DNA from: UBA8389 sp942493385
GTDB taxonomy: Bacteria > Bacteroidota > Bacteroidia > Bacteroidales > UBA1402
Assembly (NCBI GenBank): GCA_942493385.1
Contig: OW818699.1
Coordinates: forward strand, 124,001-188,000
DNA: 64,000 bases
Direction: 5' to 3'
The notes under the pieces were generated by a model. That model searched no databases and had not been told where the DNA came from. It saw only the letters and a list, made by a program, of their open reading frames with translations. Numbering within the stretch: position 1 is the first letter of the stretch; each line of letters begins with the position of its first letter. Both the position numbers and the translations under genes were made by a program. Positions 36,238-46,200 of this stretch are shown here, one piece after another.

Positions 36238-38184
36238 TCATTTTATGAATACCCGTGCTTGATATTTCACGTTTTCGTCAGTCAGACGTACTAGGTAAAC
36301 ACCTTTGGATAAGCGGACATTGACCTGGATTTCAGGCGTGATTGGTAGCTTTTGCTGATCGACCAATCGACCAGCCAAGTCATACAACTCTAAGTGAAGA
36401 AACCCGCTTCCTTGATTAAGGGTACGAATCAAGAGTTGATTTTCGTGAGAAATAATCTGATAGGCAGTGCGTTCAACCTTCTCAATCAAACTGCTTGCCA
36501 AAAGGGTTTTGCTTTGAATATCGATAGCGGATTCAACCACTTTGGCTTTGACGATAACAGACAAATCCATGTTCAAGTCAGCTCCCGGAAATGCCATTTT
36601 AAGATAGACATCCACCGTTGAATCATTCACATAGAGCATGGTATCTTTTGAAATGAATGCCTCTTCATTCGTGAGAATAAAATCATCCTTTTGGAATACT
36701 TTTCGATTGAAGAAGTCTTCTTTCAGACTAAGCCTTACCCCTCTTGTACTGTTTAGTGAAGTTTCAGGAATCTCTTGAATATAGGCTTTAGGTGTAAGCC
36801 TGAAACCAATCAGGTTTTCATCCATCCAATGCAGCCGCTTGAGGGTCCAGTTTTTAAGGAAAGCGATTTCTTCGGCGTAGTTTTTACCAACATACGTATT
36901 CAAAGACAGCTTGACTCCCATGATGGGCCATAGGATGAAATTCCGCTTTTGAGGGTTCTCCAGAAGCAACGCGCAGGAATCCAGAAAATGCACGACAGCC
37001 TCATCACTGAACGAACGTTCCCTCAGATACCTCCATCTAGAGAAACAAAGGTTTCTGAAATGTGGATCCTGCATCAGACGTTCCCACCAGAAACAGCGCC
37101 CTGTAGAAGGCTCGTTATACTGCCAAACATCACCAGCCTGCCCATAGGGCCATGGGGCATTGTTTGCAAAACCACGGTCGAAATCCCAAAGTGGACCAGC
37201 ATGCAACTTGCCTCCATCCGTCTCCTTTTCCTTGAAAAAATAGGTGCTGAACTTGTATTTGTCAACTTCCAGCGCCAGTTCACCCGTGAGCAGGAAATCG
37301 ACAAATGAACCTGCATCGATGTATTCGCGGAAGCCAATTCCCGGTTGGTTGAACGTAGATTTGACCATGGAAGTCTCAAAGTCGGTGATGAACTGTTTGA
37401 ACCAGGCTTTTTGCAGCGCATGAAGCTCACTTCCAGCCGGGTCGTAATATTGGAGAGTAACCTGAGAATGATTCGGAAAAGTAATGCCTGTTTTGAACGA
37501 TACATACCCTGAATCGGACTTATCCATCCGGACGATGTATCCACCGGTCAGTTCAACTCCGGTAATATCTTCCGGTTTGAGTTCTGCGATGCTGACCCGA
37601 TGCTTATCCCGCTTGATTTTTTCCATCAAAACATATACTCCTTGATACTGATCGTTGAGAATCAGTTCGCAAAAGCGCATACGGGATGAGTACCGACCTG
37701 TGGATTCACCCAGATGGAAAATCAGGGAATTCCGTAAAAGCGTTTTGTCAATGTAAGGGCCATATAGAATCCAATCGTTTTCCTTTGGCATACCGAGCAA
37801 GGGTACGTTAAGGTTTTCGCCGAGTGTGTCTCGGGTTTCAAAACGGTAGCTTTTCTTGTTGAAGGTTAAGGAGGACTCTCCACGGAGCTCAATGCCAATA
37901 GACCCGTCATACTGGTCGGAAGGGTCGTTTCGGCTGTTTAATATTCCATTGTCTATTACTCTCAACCGAGCTGTAATCTTGGGCTGATCTACGATGCTTA
38001 GGCCGTTGGTTTGAATGTGGAGGATGGGAAGATTGCTGAATTGAAGGATACTGTCGATGGCAACTGCGCTCGAACGAGCAAATACGGTTGTTTCCGAACC
38101 AACAATCAGGAAAAATAGCAAAAGCAACCACCTTTGGATGGTAAGCGATTCAATAAAAATTCGTTTTTTTTGGCTGTTCTGCAT
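36238..38184 (-). CDS. CotH-kinase-family T9SS protein, paralogue
   Basis: A 648-residue paralogue of the protein at 33325, alike over the whole length: IELRGESSLTFNKKSYRFET, PKENDWILYGPYIDKTLLRN, YQGVYVLMEKIKRDKHRVSI, LHAGPLWDFDRGFANNAPW, and a T9SS sorting domain (GFLHLELYDLAGRLVDQQ ... GVYLVRLTDENVKYQA). The signal-anchor region (WLLLLFFLIVGSETTVFA) is longer at its N-terminus. The kinase residues seen in the first copy are kept, so both are probably active. It follows the SDR-like gene at 38240 by 55 bases on the same strand. The pair arose by duplication and may phosphorylate different surface targets. Confidence 0.85.
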   Translation of the reverse strand: MQNSQKKRIFIESLTIQRWLLLLFFLIVGSETTVFARSSAVAIDSILQFSNLPILHIQTNGLSIVDQPKITARLRVIDNGILNSRNDPSDQYDGSIGIELRGESSLTFNKKSYRFETRDTLGENLNVPLLGMPKENDWILYGPYIDKTLLRNSLIFHLGESTGRYSSRMRFCELILNDQYQGVYVLMEKIKRDKHRVSIAELKPEDITGVELTGGYIVRMDKSDSGYVSFKTGITFPNHSQVTLQYYDPAGSELHALQKAWFKQFITDFETSMVKSTFNQPGIGFREYIDAGSFVDFLLTGELALEVDKYKFSTYFFKEKETDGGKLHAGPLWDFDRGFANNAPWPYGQAGDVWQYNEPSTGRCFWWERLMQDPHFRNLCFSRWRYLRERSFSDEAVVHFLDSCALLLENPQKRNFILWPIMGVKLSLNTYVGKNYAEEIAFLKNWTLKRLHWMDENLIGFRLTPKAYIQEIPETSLNSTRGVRLSLKEDFFNRKVFQKDDFILTNEEAFISKDTMLYVNDSTVDVYLKMAFPGADLNMDLSVIVKAKVVESAIDIQSKTLLASSLIEKVERTAYQIISHENQLLIRTLNQGSGFLHLELYDLAGRLVDQQKLPITPEIQVNVRLSKGVYLVRLTDENVKYQARVFIK

Positions 38185-38239
38185 ATATTAGGTAGAACGA
38201 ACCGTATGTGAATGTTACCCAGTCGAAATTGAACCAACT

Positions 38240-38911
38240 TCAAAAGTTTGCAATTCGACGAATATCCTTGCCGGCCAGGGTTTTCTGTTCTTCCTCCTTT
38301 AAAGTAACGCGGATCATCGATAAGCCAATTTCTTCGATGGTGCTGAAACCATCCGGAAACAGGGACTTGCCGATGGGAAAGAACCAATTGACATACTTGT
38401 AAAAAGCCTGAACATGCGTGGCGCCTGGCAGTGGCTTGATAAAACCAGGCCGGTAGCGGTAAAAACCATTGAACGGCATTTCTGAAAGTTCGTTTTCCGT
38501 GCGGCCTTTCAGTCTCGCCCAACTCAACTTGCTGGTTTCTGTAGCATCGGTACCTGCACCGGAAAGGTAGCAGAACACCGAGCCCGGGTTCAGCCTACTC
38601 ATGGTTTCACCCAACAGGATGGACAAGGTATAGGTAATGTCTTTGTAAGTCGATTCATCGGTTCCGATGGAGCTGACGCCCATGCAATGATAGCAGGCGT
38701 CCAACCCTTTTAATTGGTCCTCGACGGTTTTCAATTGGTGGAAATCGGGCAGTAAGATTTCAGTCAGTTTGGGATGGCTGAACCCTACACTTCGTCTGTT
38801 CAGGGCTATAACCTTTTCAACAGCAGGGTGCTGCAGGCAAACCTGCAACACACCTTCGCCGACCATGCCGGTTGAACCGGTGACCAACACCTTCAACTTC
38901 CGAGTTTCCAT
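38240..38911 (-). CDS. NAD(P)H-binding SDR-like protein
   Basis: A 223-residue atypical SDR. KVLVTGSTGMVGEGVLQVCL gives the dinucleotide motif, RRSVGFSHPKLTEILLPDFH and DACYHCMGVSSIGTDESTYK follow the pattern of the NAD(P)H-binding/HTATIP2-like group, and a catalytic-like Tyr lies in FCYLSGAGTDATETSK. The reaction is unknown. It starts two bases after the glutathione peroxidase gene on the same strand, so the two are co-transcribed and may serve redox housekeeping together. Confidence 0.8.
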   Translation of the reverse strand: METRKLKVLVTGSTGMVGEGVLQVCLQHPAVEKVIALNRRSVGFSHPKLTEILLPDFHQLKTVEDQLKGLDACYHCMGVSSIGTDESTYKDITYTLSILLGETMSRLNPGSVFCYLSGAGTDATETSKLSWARLKGRTENELSEMPFNGFYRYRPGFIKPLPGATHVQAFYKYVNWFFPIGKSLFPDGFSTIEEIGLSMIRVTLKEEEQKTLAGKDIRRIANF

Positions 38912-38913
38912 AT

Positions 38914-39480
38914 TTAAAGAATGGCTTGAATATCGGCTTCCAAACCTTCCAAAGAGTCGCCGGATGCGTAACGTTTGATGATGTTGCCATTCTTATCCAA
39001 CAAGAATTTGTTAAAATTCCATTTGATGGAGTCGCCACCGGTTTGATCTTTCAAATACTTATAAAGCGGGTGCGCATCCTTGCCGTTTACGTTGATTTTC
39101 CCAAAAACAGGAAACGTGACGCCGTATTTCAATTGGCAAAAAGATTGGATTTCCTCATTGGTTCCTGGTTCCTGGAACAGAAATTGGTTGCAAGGAAAAG
39201 CGAGAATGACCAAGCCTTTGTCTTCGTATTTTTTATACATTGCTTCCAATGGGGTGTATTGTTTGGTGAAGCCGCATTTGCTGGCCACATTGACAATAAG
39301 TAGGGTTTTCCCTTTGTACGTGCTCAGATCCACAAGGCCTCCCTTGCTGTCTTCGACCTTGAATGAATAGACGCTCATTTTCTTTACTTTTTTAGTGGGT
39401 TTATTAGTTTGTGCCAAAGCAATAGTGGAGGCCACAAGAGCCACCAACAAGAGTCCGGTCAGTAATTTAAACTTTTTCAT
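38914..39480 (-). CDS. Glutathione peroxidase-family peroxidase, exported
   Basis: A 188-residue protein with a signal peptide (LLTGLLLVALVASTIALA) before the GPx fold. The catalytic Cys69 lies in NVASKCGFT; the partner Gln-region motif is FPCNQF, and WNFNKFLLD carries the conserved Trp/Asn. The second Cys in FPCNQF and a third in SFCQLKYG make a thioredoxin-dependent, two-cysteine mechanism likely, as usual for bacterial GPx lacking selenocysteine. Acting in the periplasm, it would reduce lipid or hydrogen peroxides. It is the first gene of a pair with the SDR-like gene and has a good promoter at 39497-39529. Confidence 0.9.
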   Translation of the reverse strand: MKKFKLLTGLLLVALVASTIALAQTNKPTKKVKKMSVYSFKVEDSKGGLVDLSTYKGKTLLIVNVASKCGFTKQYTPLEAMYKKYEDKGLVILAFPCNQFLFQEPGTNEEIQSFCQLKYGVTFPVFGKINVNGKDAHPLYKYLKDQTGGDSIKWNFNKFLLDKNGNIIKRYASGDSLEGLEADIQAIL

Positions 39481-39496
39481 AATGACTTATTTTGCA

Positions 39497-39529
39497 CAAA
39501 AATACAAGTAAACTTTCAATGTTTATCAA
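39497..39529 (-). promoter_or_regulatory. Promoter of the glutathione peroxidase gene
   Basis: On the minus strand TTG (39529-39527) and TATTTTTG (39504-39497) lie 22 bases apart; the -7 ends 16 bases before the start codon at 39480. Confidence 0.55.
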
Positions 39530-39648
39530 AAATATATATTGATAGATTCTATCTATTGAAAAGCCGCTTTTTTTTGCTGTCTCAGCGGAAAAAACCGGTA
39601 CACTTTTCCATAAAAAACCGTACTATTGTATCAGCAAAAAACCTCCTA

Positions 39649-40446
39649 ATGGAAACTGAAATTCGCAAACCACTGGGCATTTGCCTTTCCGGCGGCGGTG
39701 CCATCGGGATAGCCCACATCGGTGTCTTGCAAGCATTGCTAGACAACGGCATCGAGCCGGAAGTCGTTTCCGGTTCCAGCATGGGTGCCATCGTCGGAAC
39801 CCTTTACGCAGCAGGTTATTACCCCGCCGAAATGATGCAAATGATTCAAGAAGACAGGCTTTATCTGGTTTCCAAACTGATGACATTCAAGCCTACTTTC
39901 TGGAAATCAGGGTTCTCCACACATGAAACGGTTTTAAAGCTCATTCGTGAAACCATTCCTCGCGACGATTTCAAGAGTCTGAAACGGAAAATGTTCATTT
40001 GTGTGACCAACCTGAACACCATGGAGTGGGAAGTCAAGAGCACTGGCAAGAACCTGGCGACCTGGGTGTCGGCTTCAGCCAGTATTCCTGGAATTTTTGA
40101 AACGCAGGTGGTGGACGGTGTTTACTATGTGGACGGCGGTGTGCTCAACAACCTGCCGACTCAACCGCTCAAGTCGATTTGTCGAGCCATCATCGGGGTG
40201 GACGTCCTGCCCTATTCGGCACCGGTCGATCTGAAACGCCCCATCGAAGTGATGGCCTACACCCTACGGGGTATCCAGAAAGTGAATTCAGCAGAAGGGC
40301 GCTCCCTTTGCGATCACATTATTGACTGCCAAGCCGTGAAAAAGTTTCACGAATTCAAGTTCGAAGCCTATCAACGCATTTACCGCCAAGGGTATAAGGA
40401 TGGGGTGGATTACATCAAGAACCATCCGGAAATCAAGACGCTTTGA
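39649..40446 (+). CDS. Patatin-like phospholipase
   Basis: A 265-residue cytoplasmic lipid acyl hydrolase. The start at 39649 is chosen because METEIRKPLGICLSGGGAIG puts the oxyanion-hole motif close to the N-terminus, as usual; the ATG at 39556 adds an unconserved basic tail. The nucleophile is Ser44 in SGSSMGA, and Asp162 in VDGGVLNN completes the Ser-Asp dyad. Both are intact, so activity on phospholipids or other acyl esters is likely. It is transcribed alone, divergent from the glutathione peroxidase gene and convergent with the gene at 40455 (eight-base gap). Confidence 0.87.
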   Translation: METEIRKPLGICLSGGGAIGIAHIGVLQALLDNGIEPEVVSGSSMGAIVGTLYAAGYYPAEMMQMIQEDRLYLVSKLMTFKPTFWKSGFSTHETVLKLIRETIPRDDFKSLKRKMFICVTNLNTMEWEVKSTGKNLATWVSASASIPGIFETQVVDGVYYVDGGVLNNLPTQPLKSICRAIIGVDVLPYSAPVDLKRPIEVMAYTLRGIQKVNSAEGRSLCDHIIDCQAVKKFHEFKFEAYQRIYRQGYKDGVDYIKNHPEIKTL

Positions 40447-40454
40447 AATTCGTA

Positions 40455-41087
40455 TTATTCGTGCAACCAAACATAGTTGTTCAAATAAGTCTTATCTGTG
40501 AGCTGTGCGAGCATGAATGCAGCCACATTGGCCCTTGAAATGCCAGAATTTCCAGTCAACTTGATCTTTTCTGAACCATGTTTCAGGTTGTCAGTCAATG
40601 GGCCGTCCGTCAGACCACCGGGTCGAACCACCGTCCATTTCAGTTTGCTCGCAGCGATGCGTTTTTCGTTTATATTGTGGTCGGCCAAAGGCACCCGAAG
40701 CATCACATTCACAATAAGGAACCGAATCGGTTGAGGCATGTAATAACGGCTTTCCCCAGTACCAATGCTGGAAAGATATACAAACCGTTGTACAGCAGCT
40801 TCTTCCATGGTGTCGACTATCGTAGAAATACCTTCCAACACCTCTGGGTTGCTCTTCGTCAGCGATCCGCCACCAAGTGTCGACAGGCAAGCGTCCGCAC
40901 CAGTAATCGCATTTTTTAATGCAACTATATCACTCAAACTCCCTACGATTACTTTCAATTTTGGGCTTTCCGAAGTCACCGATCCGGGTCTGCGCACGTA
41001 AGCAATTACTTCGTGGCCAGCCTTCAAGGCTTGCCCTACCAGCAAAGATCCGGTTTTTCCGCTGGCTCCGAATACGACAATTTTCAT
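40455..41087 (-). CDS. NAD(P)-binding atypical SDR
   Basis: A 210-residue protein. The start at 41087 (MKIVVFGASGKTGSLLVGQA) places the glycine-rich motif at the very N-terminus; an upstream ATG at 41117 adds ten residues only. LSTLGGGSLTKSNPEVLEGI, RFVYLSSIGTGESRYYM and LKWTVVRPGGLTDGP match the NAD(P)H-binding (NmrA/BLVRB-like) group of SDR folds. The substrate is unknown; relatives are flavin reductases, quinone reductases or redox sensors. It is divergent from ppnP with a 113-base gap. Confidence 0.83.
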   Translation of the reverse strand: MKIVVFGASGKTGSLLVGQALKAGHEVIAYVRRPGSVTSESPKLKVIVGSLSDIVALKNAITGADACLSTLGGGSLTKSNPEVLEGISTIVDTMEEAAVQRFVYLSSIGTGESRYYMPQPIRFLIVNVMLRVPLADHNINEKRIAASKLKWTVVRPGGLTDGPLTDNLKHGSEKIKLTGNSGISRANVAAFMLAQLTDKTYLNNYVWLHE

Positions 41088-41200
41088 AACTTTACTTGGT
41101 TTGTTTAAAAATACCATTTAAACAAAGCTAAGGTAAATAATTTACGATGGATAAACTTCTGCAAAAAATTGTAACTTCGCGCTAACAAACGAAATAAAAC

Positions 41201-41482
41201 ATGTTGAAAGTAAACGAATACTTTGATGGTAAGGTTAAATCCATCGCTCTTGAAAATGTGGAAGGCGTGAGCACGGTCGGTGTCATTTCTGCTGGTGAAT
41301 ACGAATTCGGTACGGGAACGGTGGAATACATGACCGTGGTTTCAGGTGCGTTGGACGTGTTGCTACCCGAAGCAACCGAATGGAAGCTTTACGGCAAAGG
41401 CGAAACCTTCATCGTTGACAAAGGTTTGAAATTCAAGGTTAAGGCTCAGGAACCTACTGCTTATCTGTGCATCTATAAATAA
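41201..41482 (+). CDS. ppnP: Pyrimidine/purine nucleoside phosphorylase
   Basis: A 93-residue single-domain cupin matching the PpnP (DUF1255, formerly YaiE) family along its whole length: VNEYFDGKVKSIALEN, GVISAGEYEFGTGTVEYMTV, SGALDVLLPE, and FIVDKGLKFKVKAQEPTAYL. The enzyme splits purine and pyrimidine nucleosides with phosphate, releasing ribose 1-phosphate and the free base, in the cytoplasm. A gene for an exported protein of unknown function begins 15 bases downstream. A near-consensus TAACTTCG precedes the start by about 25 bases. Confidence 0.92.
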   Translation: MLKVNEYFDGKVKSIALENVEGVSTVGVISAGEYEFGTGTVEYMTVVSGALDVLLPEATEWKLYGKGETFIVDKGLKFKVKAQEPTAYLCIYK

Positions 41483-41497
41483 TCTCATTGGCAGATC

Positions 41498-43174
41498 ATG
41501 AAAAAAAGGATGTTTTTCGTACTGGCCGGATTGATGCTGACTGCTTTTTCATTTGCCCAAACGGACTCCATAGTCACGTTTTCAGACCTCAAATTTCACT
41601 CGGCCATTGAAAAGAAGGCTTATACCAATTTTGTCCAATATCAGACGGACACCTTGGAGGCCTTTCTTGCTGTCGACGATATTCTGAGTTTGGAGGATGC
41701 GGTGTATTTGAGAAAAAAGTTCGAAGACATCTGTAAAGAATTGTCTGCCAAAAAGATTGAAAAAAAGAAAATAAACGCACAAATAAAGCTGGCATACACC
41801 CTAGTTAAGACGAATTGCTTTAAAACGTATGTGCAGGAGGAAGTGCTGTCATCCACCCTGTTGAACGGTCGGTACAACGAAGTAACAGCTACAATCCTCC
41901 TTGCTTTGATTTTTGACAGATTGCACGTCCCATACCTCATTTTGGATTCCTCCGAAGAGTTTTGCATGATAGCCAACCCAGGCCCAGACGAACAAAAACT
42001 GGAAGTTGGCAATCCAGTTCATGTAACAATTGAGCAAACTGCCGAGTTTAAAAAAACGTATGTTGATTTCTTACGGAAAACAAAGAAAATAAGCGATGCT
42101 GAAATACGTTCGCATACGTTCATCGAGCTTTATGATGAAAAATCCAAGGAGCAAAGGCAGATTACGCTCAAGGAGCTTTTGGGGCTGCTTTATTATTTCC
42201 AATCGGGAAGAAAACTGGGACTGGAGAATGTGAACAGCAGTCTCGAAATGATTCAGAAGGGATTCTATCTGTATCAGACTCCCTATGTCCAATTGCTTTA
42301 TTTAAATATTCTGGCCAAAAAGATGGAGCAGTTTACGGTTACAAATGCATCGGATATCGATTATCTGGTTCAGTTGTATCGAGTAGGCAATCTGGATGCG
42401 GAAATGACCAACAATATATTCAAGAATGTTATCTCCAATCAGTTGGAGTATACCGATAGGGAAGGACTTTGCGACTCCCTGTTTGAACGTTTCACCAGTA
42501 AAGTTCATGAGCAGGAATTACTTGATGAAGCAACCTTCTCGTTCAATTTGATGCGGGTGAACCAAAAGGTTCCTATCTATTCTGACATCTTTCGCATTGA
42601 TAAGGCGGCTTGCATAAAGCCGAACTTAAAAGAAGTCAACGACTATTTGAATGGTGTTATTGTAATGAACCTATACAAAATCCAATCGAATCAGGCTAGG
42701 CTGGACAGTATCCGAAGTCTTAGCAAACAGCTTAAAAGCGCTGTCGCGTTGGAGACGCTTGGTTCACAGCGGTTGACTTTCCTTTTGCAAATGGCAAGGG
42801 AGGCTTACAAAAATAAAAAGTTGAAAGAAGGTGAAAAGTTCCTTCTTGAATTCGAAGCATCCTGTCCGGCACCCATCGGGAACGATAAATTGCGTTATGA
42901 AGTGGAAAGTGCATTCCATGATATAGCTGTCAGTCTGTATTGGAGCACCAATATGAATGTTGATGCAAATCACAAAATGATACAACGAGGATTGAAATTC
43001 GCACCCGACAGTGAAATGATAAAAAGTGGCTCTTACGATAAGGGGAATGATCAGCGGGTGAATACCAATCCAATCGTAAAGGTTAAGAACAAAACGGAAG
43101 ACAATACGCCAAAAACCGGACGTTCCATTCGAGTTATTTCGAAGGATAAGAAAGAAACGATTTATAAGTTTTAG
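41498..43174 (+). CDS. Exported protein with transglutaminase-like region, function unknown
   Basis: A 558-residue protein with signal peptide RMFFVLAGLMLTAFSFAQ. Residues about 105-165 (TLLNGRYNEVTATILLALI, then HVPYLILDSSEEFCMIANP) resemble the core of transglutaminase-like domains, in which a Cys normally occupies the position of Glu128 here. If so, the catalytic residue is lost. Residues about 200-480 are helical and could hold TPR-like repeats (FLLQMAREAYKNKKLKEGEK). The tail is basic and disordered. It follows ppnP by 15 bases, although the products would act in different compartments. No named family was recognised. Confidence 0.55.
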   Translation: MKKRMFFVLAGLMLTAFSFAQTDSIVTFSDLKFHSAIEKKAYTNFVQYQTDTLEAFLAVDDILSLEDAVYLRKKFEDICKELSAKKIEKKKINAQIKLAYTLVKTNCFKTYVQEEVLSSTLLNGRYNEVTATILLALIFDRLHVPYLILDSSEEFCMIANPGPDEQKLEVGNPVHVTIEQTAEFKKTYVDFLRKTKKISDAEIRSHTFIELYDEKSKEQRQITLKELLGLLYYFQSGRKLGLENVNSSLEMIQKGFYLYQTPYVQLLYLNILAKKMEQFTVTNASDIDYLVQLYRVGNLDAEMTNNIFKNVISNQLEYTDREGLCDSLFERFTSKVHEQELLDEATFSFNLMRVNQKVPIYSDIFRIDKAACIKPNLKEVNDYLNGVIVMNLYKIQSNQARLDSIRSLSKQLKSAVALETLGSQRLTFLLQMAREAYKNKKLKEGEKFLLEFEASCPAPIGNDKLRYEVESAFHDIAVSLYWSTNMNVDANHKMIQRGLKFAPDSEMIKSGSYDKGNDQRVNTNPIVKVKNKTEDNTPKTGRSIRVISKDKKETIYKF

Positions 43175-43203
43175 TCAGCGTCGGCCAGCAATCCTTTTGA
43201 GGG

Positions 43204-46200
43204 TTAGCGTATTAAAGTGGCAGACATCAGACCGATGATGACTTCATTGGCTATGGTTTTCAATTCGAGTGATTTCAATTCTTTGGCTGGGTTCAGTTTT
43301 AGTTCGGTCATCGTTGCCAATCCGCCATCAACGAGAATGGGACCGTTTCCTTGTCGGAGCTTCAGCTCGGCAGCTGGGTTGCGGGTGATCGTTCCTGTTT
43401 TCAGCCGAATACGGTACGGACGAGGCGTTTTCAAGGTGAAGGCGAAGCCGTCGGTATAAATGTCCTGATCGAGCGGAAGCAAGCTTTCGGGCAAAATGAG
43501 TTTTAAAACGTCCGAGGTTCCATCGGTGTAGTTCACTGTAACCGTACCGTTCAAGACATGATTTTGCATGTGGTACGTGGAGGCTGCCAACAGCAAATAG
43601 ATGTTCGACGCTTTTCCAGAAAGTGGTATGCTAACTGCTTTGGGGTAATTGTCCCATAGCGTGGTGAACACGACATTGTTGGAGGCAGAATCGCCTGGAG
43701 TGGCAAAAGGTACGCCGCCTGGCATCCGAATTTCGTTGGCTGCACTGGCTTTGGCACGAATGCCTCGATCGTCGATCTTGTACAAATCTTCCGGATGAGT
43801 CCATTCACCCATTCCTTGGGTAGGAACATTCAGGGTGGTATACGGCCAGCGTGGTGAAACATATTTGCCATAGGCCCAAATGTCACGGACTCGATCGTTG
43901 AAGAAAGGGTTCAGATTCACTTTTTCAAAACGGATGCCGGTCAAATTACGAAGGGTATCCAGTTGGGAAGGTTGAGATGTCGCATCAGCAATATGGATAT
44001 CGATAGGTTTCCAATAGCTCATGTCACCTTGAGCAACTCGGGCATAGGTAGTTCGATGACCAGGCACACCCTGTATCAAAGCTGTAATGGTACTTTCGGT
44101 ATAGGATCGGTTGGAAAGGATTTTTTGAGGATCCTGAAAAACGTTTGTCTTTCCATCCAGTTTAAACGTAAGGAGTTTTCCATTATGAGCTTCCAGCAAA
44201 ACCGGCTCATAGCGCATGGGCGCTCCGTCCCAGTCGATTTGAATGCGGTACTTTTTAGCTTTTCCTGCTTCGATCACAACAATGGCGCGAGATACCGCAT
44301 CCGCATCCAAAGCATAGGCCACTTTCTTGCCGTTGACGCTGATGCTTCGAATGTGATCCATCCTTGCAGTCAATCCCAAAACCAATTCCGATTGAACCTG
44401 AAGCTTGGGTTCGATATCATAACGATCGATGTTTCCCTTACGGGTAAATTTGAAATGCATGTTTTGGGTCTGAAGTGTGGCATGATCCCAAGCAGAAGGA
44501 AAACCAGGCCGAATGACCAACTTATCGTTCAGCAAATCGGGTTGAATGCCGAAAAGGCCTTGCACCATCGCTCTGGCAGTCGTGGCTATGGGGTCTGCGA
44601 AGTCGCGGTAGGTTTCCCCACGGGCAGCGTCGTAAAAGGATATTTGCGTGATGTTTCCTGGGCCAGAACCCAAATACATGGCATCGAGAAGTGATCCTTT
44701 ATACATTTTGAAAGCCTCTTCACTACGACCAGCCTGCCAAAAGGCGAGTGCGGTATGAGTGATTTCAGCCAAGGCCACATTGTTGATGGACCAATTGTAC
44801 GTTTGCCAATCGGAAGTGGAAATCACGTAGTTGGATGTGTCCTTCAGATTCTTGGCTAGCACCGGAATGTGTGGAATGTTGTTGTCCACGAATCTGGTCG
44901 CTTCGTATGCCTGGAAAGGATTCTGAATGTCTGAGTCGATGGCATGGTAGATGGTCCAGACGGCGGCATCCTCATGCAGCATTTTTTCGCCCATGTTGTC
45001 CTTGAATTCTGCCCACCAGCCTTTTTCTTGAAGCCATAATGTTTGGTTCAAGGCAAAGAAGATGCGCTTGGCTTCTTGTTCATAGGGTGTTGGATCTTCT
45101 CCGATTTTCGAAGCAATCATAGCAGCCATCTTGTTCGCCCTATAATTGTAAGCGGTTGAATGCGTAGCCACACCGCCGTTGTATTGCAGACCGTCCGAAG
45201 CCCAGATGCAGCAATAGCCGTCGTACAAACCGTCGTTGTCCGGGTCGAACACCAGCTTCTCCCAAGCCAGATGACGTTTGATGACGGGGAAAACCTCACG
45301 GGCATAGTTCCAATCGCCCGTCCAATTCAGGTGCCAAAGCAGTTCATCGATGTAAACCAAGTTCATGTCGTAATGATGCATATCGTTCGACTTATTGGGA
45401 TTTCGGCTGATGTAGCCATTGCTGTACATTGGCGTTCCCCAAGTTTTCTCCGAACGGGACAAATTGCTTTTCGGGTCCTGCAGATGAGGCAACGTTACCG
45501 GCACGTTGGTAACTTGAGCCTTGGCGTAACCATTGAAATGCGACCTGGCTCTGTCGTGAAAACCAAGTACATCGGCCAGGTAGGAGGCCCGCCATCCGGT
45601 GAGCGGAATGCGCCAGCCAATGGCTCCGTGCAGGTAGGAAGGCGATTCCCAAATGGCGTCCTCAGCGCCCGAAATGATACCGCCCAGGGTGTTCAAATAC
45701 GGATCGGGGGTATCGAGCTTTACACGACTGGCAATGTTGACACGGAATGTCTCACCTTTGGTAAAAGCCTCAGCCAATTGAGCTTCGGTCAAAGTAGAAT
45801 GAGTGGTTGGATTGTAGAAAACACTGTAGCTGAAGCCTTTTTGAACAGGTTGCGAAGCGATCAACAAGGGTGTTTCTGAAGGTTCAGAACGCAACAACCC
45901 ATCCAAATCATTGATTTTTCCTGCATCAGCCGTTCTAAGGTTCGTTCCTGTTGGGAAAAGACCATTCACCTTTTTGTCTTTTCCATAGTTCACTGTAAAA
46001 GCATTGCCTTGAATATCAAATTGATTGCCGGTACATTTGGAAGCTGAGATCCAGAAACAATCGGCCGGATCGGCACCGATGTCTCCGTTTCTGGAGAAAC
46101 CTTTGCCGCTGGCTGCCCCATAAATCCAGAGTAGCTGAACATCGGCCGGAAGCCCCTTCGCTTCAGTCCGCAGCATAAAACCATCGGCATCGGAAAGCGC

